This document shows positions 57,954-64,000 of a DNA stretch of 64,000 nucleotides, in pieces. Every line of letters starts with the position of its first letter. Position 1 is the stretch's first letter. Source of the stretch: Verrucomicrobiaceae bacterium UBA1938 (GTDB taxonomy: Bacteria; Verrucomicrobiota; Verrucomicrobiia; Verrucomicrobiales; Verrucomicrobiaceae); NCBI GenBank assembly GCA_002336895.1, contig DDFC01000011.1, positions 111,481-175,480 of the forward strand. Reading direction: 5' to 3'. Both the position numbers and the translations under genes were made by a program. A model generated the notes under the pieces. That model saw only the letters and a list, made by a program, of their open reading frames with translations, did not search any database and was not told the origin of the DNA.

Positions 57954-58316
57954 ATGAAAACCGCCCGTCATCCCGTGCTTCTTCGCCGTGAGCGGCTCCG
58001 GCGCACCATCGCCAGCCTCCACCGTGGAAACACGCGCGATCTCCACCTCCTCGACGACCTCCTCGGCGACTCGGAGGTCTGCGCCTCTTTCACCGACGCC
58101 GAGCTCAAGGACACCATCCTCGTCGTCAAGCACCACCGCCCCGACCTCGCGCTCAATCTCCTCACCCGGGTGCGCGTCCCTGAGGACCGGATCAGCCTCG
58201 GCAACTGCCTCGCCGCCATCTGGAGCCGCATCGACATCAATGCCGCCTGGCATGCCATCACCGCCAGCAGCCTGCCCGAGTCCGAGCGCCTCTCCCTCTG
58301 CAGCGCAATGGTCTGA
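57954..58316 (+). CDS. Small protein of unknown function, possibly a fragment
   Basis: 120 aa from the ATG at 57954; an upstream start adds 14. Helical: LLRRERLRRTIASLHRGNTR, LKDTILVVKHHRPDLALNLLTRV (read in parts), WHAITASSLPESERLSLCSA. It stops abruptly after SAMV while a good reading continues in another frame, so a truncated longer protein is possible. Divergent from the AraC gene. Confidence 0.45.
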   Translation: MKTARHPVLLRRERLRRTIASLHRGNTRDLHLLDDLLGDSEVCASFTDAELKDTILVVKHHRPDLALNLLTRVRVPEDRISLGNCLAAIWSRIDINAAWHAITASSLPESERLSLCSAMV

Positions 58317-58433
58317 CCCCGCGCCATCCTCCGCCCACAGATCGCCAAGATCCGGCGCAAAATTGAGCGCCCACCCTCCGTAAGCATAATCATACCAGCC
58401 CGAGTCACTTTCGTACTCTCATCAGCCACCCTC

Positions 58434-61400
58434 ATGCGCATCGACCTCACACTGCTCCTCACGCTTCTGGCCTCCTCCGCCATGGCCGCGCAGCCGATCG
58501 GCTTTAACAAAGACATCCGCCCCATCCTCGCGGACGCCTGCTTCCACTGCCACGGCCCCGACCCGGGCACGCGCAAAGCAGGCCTGCGCCTCGACACCGA
58601 GGCCGGCTTCTTCACCGCCAAGGAGGGCGAGCAGCCCACCGTCATCAAAAACAAGCCCGAGATCAGCAGCCTCTTCCAGCGCCTCATCACCAAGGATGAG
58701 GACGATCTCATGCCTCCGCCAGATTCCCACAAAACGCTGAAGCCCGCAGAGATCGCACTGATCAAGGAGTGGATCGCCCAAGGCGCGCCGTGGCAGCCCC
58801 ACTGGTCCCTCATCGCTCCCAAGAAAGCACCGCTGCCCACAGTCAAAGACAGCGCCTGGGTCAAGACCCCGGTGGACCGCTTCATCCTTTCGAGGCTGGA
58901 AGCCGCAGGCCTCACCCCCGCGCCTCAGGCGGAAGACCACGCCCTCATCCGTCGCGTGTCGCTGGACCTCACCGGCCTCCCTCCCTCGCCAGAGCTCATG
59001 GCCCGCTACCTGCCGCTGGATGAAAAGAAGTACTCCACCCTCGTGGATGAGTTGCTCAAATCCCCCGCCTACGGCGAGCACCGCGCCCGCTACTGGCTCG
59101 ATGCCGCACGCTACGCCGACACCCACGGCCTCCACTTTGACAAACCCCGCGAGATGTGGCCCTACCGCGACTGGGTCGTGAAAGCCTACAACAGCAACGA
59201 GCCCTTTGACCGCTTCACCGTCGAGCAGATCGCCGGAGACCTGCTGCCAAAGCCCACCGAAGACCAGCTCATCGCCACCGGCTTCCAGCGCTGCAACATC
59301 ACCACCAACGAAGGCGGCACCATCGACGAGGAAAACCTCGCCAACTACGCCTCCGACCGCGTGCAGACCATGGGCTGGGTGTACTTCGGCCTCACCACCA
59401 ACTGCTCGCAGTGCCACGACCATAAGTTCGACCCCATCACGCAGAAGGACTACTACTCCATGGCCGCCTTCTTCCGCAACACCACGCAGAAGCCCAAAGA
59501 CGGCAATGTGAAGGACGGCCTCGGCCCGATCCTAGTGCTGCCCACCGACAAAGACCGCCCGCGCTGGACCGCGCTGCCCACCGAGATCGCCGCCGCCAAG
59601 GCCAAGCAGGAAGCCTCACGCAAAGCCGCCAAGGTGCCCTTTGACCAGTGGCTGGCCAGCGCCAAGCCCGAAGAACTCGACAAAGACGTGCCCTCCAAAG
59701 GCATGACCGCCCACGTCCCGCTCAATGAAGGCGCAGGCAGCGAGGTCGCCGCCACCTGCGGCACCGCCAAGACCTTCAAAGCCGTCGGCGAGGTCACCTG
59801 GAAGCCCGATGGCAAACTCGGCCCCGCCCCCGTCATGAAACCCAACGGCACCTTCGAGATCGGCAATGTGGGCGACTTTGAAAAAGACCACGCCTTCAGC
59901 TACGGCGCCTGGGTGCGCGCAGACCGCGCCGGTGTCTCCGGCGGCATCCTCGCCCGCATGGATGAAAAGAACGGCTACCGCGGCTGGGACCTCTTCCAGA
60001 GCGACACCCGCCTCTCCGTGCATATCGTCAGCAAATGGCCGGACGACGCCATCAAAGTCTCCACCGCCAAGCCCGCCCTCCGCCCCGGCGTCTGGCAGCA
60101 CGTCTTCGTCACCTACGATGGCAAAGGCAAGGCCGGCAGCGTGCGCATCTTTGTGGACGGCGTGGAGACTCCCATCAAGCCCGACACCAATGCCCTCAAA
60201 GGCAGCATCAAGACCACCACACCCACCCGCATCGGCCAGCGCAGCAATGGCGCTTTCTTCAGCGACGGCGGCGTGCAGGACGTCCGCATTTACGACCGCC
60301 AGCTCTCCGCCAAGGAAGTCCAGATGCTCTCCAAGGTGGGCCCGCTCCGCACCATGCTGGCCGCCAAAAAGCGCGGCCCCAAGCAGCAGGAGGCCCTCTT
60401 TGAGCACTACCTCATCACCCGCGACACCGCCTACCAGTCAGCCCTCGCCACCAGCACCAAGCTCACCGCCGAGCAGGACGCCATCAAGGCCCGCAGCCCC
60501 ATGACCCATGTGCAGGAGGAAAAGATGGACACCAAGCCCATGGCCAACATCCTCATGCGCGGCCAGTATGACAAGGTGGGAGACCCCGTGGACGCCGCTG
60601 TCCCCGCAGCCCTGGGCAAGCTGCCCGCCGACGCTCCGAAGAACCGCCTCGGCCTCGCCCAATGGCTCGTCAGCGACAACAACACCCTCACCTCCCGCGT
60701 CACCGTGAACCGCATGTGGCAGGAGCTCTTCGGCAGCGGCATCGTCAAGACCAGCGAAGACTTCGGCATCATGGGCTCCGCCCCTTCCAATCCCGGGCTG
60801 CTCGACTGGCTTGCCGTCGAGTTCAAAGACACAGGCTGGGATGTGAAGCGCTTCTACAAAATGCTCGTCACCTCCGCCGCCTACCGTCAGGCCGCCGTCA
60901 TCACGCCCGCGAAACTGGAAAAGGACCGCGACAACGCACTGCTCTCGCGCGGGCCACGCTTCCGCATGGATGCTGAGATGATCCGTGACTACGCCCTCGC
61001 CGCCAGCGGCACCCTCTCCCCCCGCATGGGCGGCCCCGGCACCCTGCCCTACCAGCCGGAAAACATCTGGGAAGTCGTCGGCATGGGCACTGAAAAGTAC
61101 GTGCAGGACAAAGGCGAAAACCTCTACCGCCGCACCCTCTACGACTTCTGGAAGCGCATGGCCCCGCCTGCCAACATGGACATCTTCAACGCCCCCAGCC
61201 GCGAAATGAGCTGCGTCCGCCGCGACCGCACCAACACTCCCCTGCAGGCCCTCGTCACCATGAACGACCCCCAGTTCATCGAAGCCGCCCGCAACATCGC
61301 CCAGCACACTCTCCAAAACGTCCAAGGCGACGACACCGCCAGGCTCTCCTCCATCTATGAGCACCTTCTCTGCCGCCCGCTGAAAGACGCCGAAAAACCC

Positions 61401-61580
61401 ATCCTCACCGCCAGCCTCGCCGACCTCCGCAAATTCTACTCCACGAACGCCACCGACGCCGAAGCCCTCCTCAAAGTCGGCGAATCCAAAGCCGACGACA
61501 AACTCGCCAAACCCGAACTCGCCGCCTGGACCATGCTTTGCAATGAAGTCATGAACTTGGACGAGGTGCTGAACAAGTAA
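58434..61580 (+). CDS. PSCyt1/DUF1549-LamG-DUF1553 protein
   Basis: 1048 aa. Signal peptide then a PSCyt1 cytochrome-c-like unit with haem motif CFHCH (Cys36, Cys39, His40) in LADACFHCHGPDP. DUF1549 (~130-330) shows VDRFILSRLEAAGL, RRVSLDLTGLPPS and TTNCSQCHDHKFDP, with a second CxxCH. A LamG/concanavalin-like domain (~440-640) has FSYGAWVRADRAG and WQHVFVTYDGKG. DUF1553 (~720-1000) has NRLGLAQWLVS, RVTVNRMWQELFG and SREMSCVRRDRTNTPLQAL. Hallmark of Planctomycetes/Verrucomicrobia; thought to serve polysaccharide breakdown at the cell surface, though the reaction is unproven. Confidence 0.95.
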   Translation: MRIDLTLLLTLLASSAMAAQPIGFNKDIRPILADACFHCHGPDPGTRKAGLRLDTEAGFFTAKEGEQPTVIKNKPEISSLFQRLITKDEDDLMPPPDSHKTLKPAEIALIKEWIAQGAPWQPHWSLIAPKKAPLPTVKDSAWVKTPVDRFILSRLEAAGLTPAPQAEDHALIRRVSLDLTGLPPSPELMARYLPLDEKKYSTLVDELLKSPAYGEHRARYWLDAARYADTHGLHFDKPREMWPYRDWVVKAYNSNEPFDRFTVEQIAGDLLPKPTEDQLIATGFQRCNITTNEGGTIDEENLANYASDRVQTMGWVYFGLTTNCSQCHDHKFDPITQKDYYSMAAFFRNTTQKPKDGNVKDGLGPILVLPTDKDRPRWTALPTEIAAAKAKQEASRKAAKVPFDQWLASAKPEELDKDVPSKGMTAHVPLNEGAGSEVAATCGTAKTFKAVGEVTWKPDGKLGPAPVMKPNGTFEIGNVGDFEKDHAFSYGAWVRADRAGVSGGILARMDEKNGYRGWDLFQSDTRLSVHIVSKWPDDAIKVSTAKPALRPGVWQHVFVTYDGKGKAGSVRIFVDGVETPIKPDTNALKGSIKTTTPTRIGQRSNGAFFSDGGVQDVRIYDRQLSAKEVQMLSKVGPLRTMLAAKKRGPKQQEALFEHYLITRDTAYQSALATSTKLTAEQDAIKARSPMTHVQEEKMDTKPMANILMRGQYDKVGDPVDAAVPAALGKLPADAPKNRLGLAQWLVSDNNTLTSRVTVNRMWQELFGSGIVKTSEDFGIMGSAPSNPGLLDWLAVEFKDTGWDVKRFYKMLVTSAAYRQAAVITPAKLEKDRDNALLSRGPRFRMDAEMIRDYALAASGTLSPRMGGPGTLPYQPENIWEVVGMGTEKYVQDKGENLYRRTLYDFWKRMAPPANMDIFNAPSREMSCVRRDRTNTPLQALVTMNDPQFIEAARNIAQHTLQNVQGDDTARLSSIYEHLLCRPLKDAEKPILTASLADLRKFYSTNATDAEALLKVGESKADDKLAKPELAAWTMLCNEVMNLDEVLNK

Positions 61581-61646
61581 GCCTGTCTTCCTACAAAGAT
61601 GTCACCAATCTCCACAGACCTGCCTCCAGTCCCATCCGTTTCTCGG

Positions 61647-62273
61647 ATGAAGGCCATGGCATGGTCTTCTGCAGTGGTGCTGAGCTTGTCAGGTTGCGAA
61701 AAATCCCCAACACAGGCGGAGGATAAATCATCGTCACCTTCGGAGTTACGCCAATGGCTCGCCAAGAGCACTGACATCGACTGGTGGAAAGCAAAGACGG
61801 AACAAGGTTCTGAACTCGCTGCAAAAGCCAAATCGGCATTGGATTCGATCAAGACGGACGAGCTCAGAAAACAGGCCTCAGAATTGACCAAGGCTCTCGA
61901 TACCAAGGACTGGAGCCAGGTCGAAAAATTGGCTCGCCAAATCGGAGGGCATCTTTCAGCGGAGAAGCTTTCGGAAGGCCTACGTTTTGTAGTGATCCAG
62001 CGCCAGAAAGGCGGAGAAGCAGCCTCGAAGGCAATTGAAGAATACGCCGCCCGCCAAGACCTCAACGAATACGAAAAAGCGGCGGCCAAAAGCCTTCAAA
62101 AAGGGCTTTCCTTTGTCCAGAGGGACGATGTGCAAGGCTACGTGGTATTGGCAATATTCTTTGCCTGCGAGTGCAAGCTGGGAGCACATCAAGGCGGCTT
62201 GCTGGCCGTCCCCATCATTTCGATTTTGTTTCCTGACTACGACAGCAAGCACTCCGGCAACTTTAAACCTTAA
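61647..62273 (+). CDS. Lipoprotein inserted between the PSCyt1 and DUF1501 genes
   Basis: 208 aa from the ATG at 61647, giving a lipobox VVLSLSGC. A start at 61599 would add 16 residues and weaken the signal. The mature part is mostly helical and charged (ELAAKAKSALDSIKTDELRK, QRQKGGEAASKAIEEYA), ending in a hydrophobic GYVVLAIFFACEC segment and LLAVPIISILFPDYD. I do not recognise it. It interrupts the usual direct pairing of its two neighbours, 66 nt after one and 14 nt before the other. Confidence 0.65.
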   Translation: MKAMAWSSAVVLSLSGCEKSPTQAEDKSSSPSELRQWLAKSTDIDWWKAKTEQGSELAAKAKSALDSIKTDELRKQASELTKALDTKDWSQVEKLARQIGGHLSAEKLSEGLRFVVIQRQKGGEAASKAIEEYAARQDLNEYEKAAAKSLQKGLSFVQRDDVQGYVVLAIFFACECKLGAHQGGLLAVPIISILFPDYDSKHSGNFKP

Positions 62274-62287
62274 ACTTTTAACTTCTT

Positions 62288-63736
62288 ATGAGCCTTCTCC
62301 ACGAATGGGATTTGTACCAAACCCGCCGCCAGCTCTTTTCGTGCGGTAAGAATGTATTGGGCGGTGCAGCCCTCGCATCCCTCCTCGGCGAATCCTTTGC
62401 GAATGCCTCAAACAATGCCGCCATGGGGCCTCAGTTCGCGCCAAAGGCCAAGCGCGTCATCTACCTGCACATGGTCGGCGGCCCTGCGCAGATGGACCTC
62501 TTCGACTACAAGCCTGAGATGCAGAAGTGGTATGACAAAGACCTGCCGCCCAGCATCCGCAACGGCCAGCGTCTCACCACCATGACCAGCGGCCAGGCGC
62601 GCTTCCCCATCGCACCCTCGAAGTTCAACTTCGCCCAGCGCGGCCAGTGCGGCATGTGGATGAACTCCGACCTCCTCCCCCACCTCGCCAAAAACGCCGA
62701 CGACATCTGCTGGATGCGCTCGCTCCACACCGAGGCCATCAATCACGAGCCCGCCATCTGCGCCATGCAGACCGGCAACCAGATCACCGGCCGCCCCTGC
62801 CTCGGCTCCTGGGCTTCCTACGGCCTCGGCAGCATGAATGCCAACTTGCCCACCTTCGTCGTCCTCATCGCCACACCCACCAATCGCGAGCAGGAGCAGG
62901 CCATCTCCTCCCGCCTCTGGTCCAGCGGCTACCTGCCCGGCGAACACGCAGGCGTTTCCTTCCGCAGCAAAGGCGACCCCATCCTCTTCATCAACAACCC
63001 CGCCGGAGTACCCAGCAGCGTGCGCAAGCGCACCATCGAAGGCCTCAACGCCCTCAACGAGATCAACTACAAGGAAGTCGGCGACCCCGAAACCCACACC
63101 CGCATCCAGCAGTACGAAATGGCCTTCCGCATGCAGGCCAGCGTGCCCGAGCTGACCGACATCAACAGCGAGCCCGAGCACATCTTCAAACTCTACGGCG
63201 ATGAGGCCAAGAAGCCCGGCACCTTTGCCAACAGCGTCCTCATGGCCCGCCGCCTCGCCGAGCGCGGCGTGCGCTTCACCCAGATCTACCTCAACAACTG
63301 GGACCACCACAGCAACGTCGGCGGCCGCATGCCCAGCCAGTGCAAAGACATCGACCAGCCCTGCCACGCCCTCATCGAGGACCTCAAGCAGCGCGGCATG
63401 TTTGACGACACCCTCATCATCTGGGGCGGCGAATTCGGCCGCACCATCTACTCCCAGGGTGGCCTCACCAAGGAGAACTACGGCCGCGACCACCACCCCC
63501 GCTGCTTCACCATGTGGATGGCTGGCGGCGGTGCCAAAGGCGGTGCCATCTATGGCGAGACCGACGACTTCAGCTACAACATCGTCAAAGACCCGCTCCA
63601 CATCAGCGACTTCCACGCCACCGTCCTCAACCTCCTCGGCTACAACGCCGACCGCTTCACCTACAAGTTCCAGGGCCTCGACCAAAAGCTCATCGGCATC
63701 AATCCCGCCAAGCCCATCAAAGCCCTCATGGCTTGA
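62288..63736 (+). CDS. DUF1501 (sulfatase-like fold) exported protein
   Basis: 482 aa. N-terminus FSCGKNVLGGAALASLLG is a Tat-type-like signal without the usual RR (the preceding residues are TRRQLF). DUF1501 motifs in order: VIYLHMVGGPAQMDLFDYKP (~58-77), MNSDLLPHL, EAINHEPAICAMQTGN (~155-170), GWASYGLGS-type (SWASYGLGSMN), EFGRTIYSQ (~389-397) and GRDHHPRCFTMWMAGGGAKGG (~406-426, read in parts), where HH and DH residues fit metal binding. Standard partner of DUF1549/DUF1553 proteins. Probably acts on surface polysaccharide; chemistry unproven. Confidence 0.93.
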   Translation: MSLLHEWDLYQTRRQLFSCGKNVLGGAALASLLGESFANASNNAAMGPQFAPKAKRVIYLHMVGGPAQMDLFDYKPEMQKWYDKDLPPSIRNGQRLTTMTSGQARFPIAPSKFNFAQRGQCGMWMNSDLLPHLAKNADDICWMRSLHTEAINHEPAICAMQTGNQITGRPCLGSWASYGLGSMNANLPTFVVLIATPTNREQEQAISSRLWSSGYLPGEHAGVSFRSKGDPILFINNPAGVPSSVRKRTIEGLNALNEINYKEVGDPETHTRIQQYEMAFRMQASVPELTDINSEPEHIFKLYGDEAKKPGTFANSVLMARRLAERGVRFTQIYLNNWDHHSNVGGRMPSQCKDIDQPCHALIEDLKQRGMFDDTLIIWGGEFGRTIYSQGGLTKENYGRDHHPRCFTMWMAGGGAKGGAIYGETDDFSYNIVKDPLHISDFHATVLNLLGYNADRFTYKFQGLDQKLIGINPAKPIKALMA

Positions 63737-64000
63737 TGGCCCTCACACAAACGCGCCAGCGTCTTGGAACCGGAACGAAGTGGAGATAGACAGCCATAGG
63801 CTGCCCGAAGGGTGAGCGGAGCGAATCAATGCGCCGGTCCTCCGGCGCTTTCGTAGGCCATGGCACGTTCGAATGCACCCGTGGTCCGGCGCAGTTCAAA
63901 CCCGTCCTCAGAGCCTCCCTCTCTCCCCACCCAAATCACACGCCAAACACCCATCGCCAGCTTGGGGGAGAGGGTCGGGGTGAGGGGCCACCTACCCCGC
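63737..64000. other. Gene-free right edge with small hairpins
   Basis: No gene. GCGCCGG/CCGGCGC (near 63830-63850) can form a hairpin, perhaps a terminator for the DUF1501 gene, and a G-rich GGGGGAGAGGGTCGGGG run lies near 63964. The window ends here. Confidence 0.4.

Noticed and set aside
62408..63685. 425-aa frame antisense to the DUF1501 gene
   Set aside because: Same antisense composition artefact; the sense gene is unmistakable.
63791..63920. Apparent similarity of the right edge to 51990-52030 (shared GTGGTCCG core)
   Set aside because: Only short stretches agree; too weak to call a repeat family from this window.
1..64000. CRISPR array or transposase/insertion sequence
   Set aside because: No regularly spaced direct repeats and no transposase-like protein on either strand; the only mobile element supported is the prophage.

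Overview
The window looks like chromosome of a verrucomicrobial bacterium (Prosthecobacter/Verrucomicrobium type). The best evidence is the Planctomycetes/Verrucomicrobia-style pair at the right end: a PSCyt1/DUF1549-LamG-DUF1553 protein (58434-61580) and a DUF1501 protein (62288-63736). The high-GC sequence and many small secreted proteins of unknown function fit. No rRNA or taxonomic marker is present, so this is an inference.

Layout. (1) 1-10960 is host housekeeping DNA: the start of sucD, a diacylglycerol/undecaprenol kinase, secreted proteins, tRNA-Ser(GGA), an Fe-S assembly operon (rhodanese-like, NifU-like scaffold, SufT), phosphatidylserine synthase, a glucosyl-3-phosphoglycerate synthase-like enzyme and a multi-PAS histidine kinase. 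(2) 11021-51333 is an apparently complete 40.3 kb prophage inserted in the 3' end of tRNA-Phe(GAA). It is bounded by an exact 51-bp direct repeat, and the integrase lies beside the intact tRNA. (3) 51288-64000 is host again: tRNA-Phe, a DUF423 membrane protein, trpF, a degenerate receiver domain, a ParE-type toxin with its antitoxin, an amidase, a PAS-AraC regulator and the PSCyt1/DUF1501 locus.

Prophage organisation. Lysogeny module (47.8-51.1 kb): integrase, three small envelope/secreted proteins likely to be morons, a 73-aa protein and a repressor candidate. The repressor is divergent from the early genes across an 11-bp inverted-repeat operator. Everything leftward from 47.7 kb is on the minus strand: HTH regulators, a long non-coding leader with a promoter, a DHH phosphoesterase, a C5 DNA methyltransferase, an initiator/helicase/primase set chained by ATGA overlaps, a nucleoside 2-deoxyribosyltransferase-like protein, terminase, portal, scaffold and major capsid. 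A tightly packed late operon follows. It holds fibre-like proteins, a trypsin-like protease overlapping a sigma-like factor, a lysis cassette, a methyltransferase-GT29 sialyltransferase-like fusion and a 2123-aa giant protein with an embedded zeta-toxin-like kinase domain. I see no tape measure, sheath or tube gene, so a short-tailed (podovirus-like) virion is likely.

The most unusual parts are the methyltransferase-GT29 fusion, the giant 'polyvalent' protein, the protease/sigma overlap in the late operon, and several tiny genes found by reading overlaps (43-aa lipoprotein, 35-aa membrane peptide, 55-aa basic protein).
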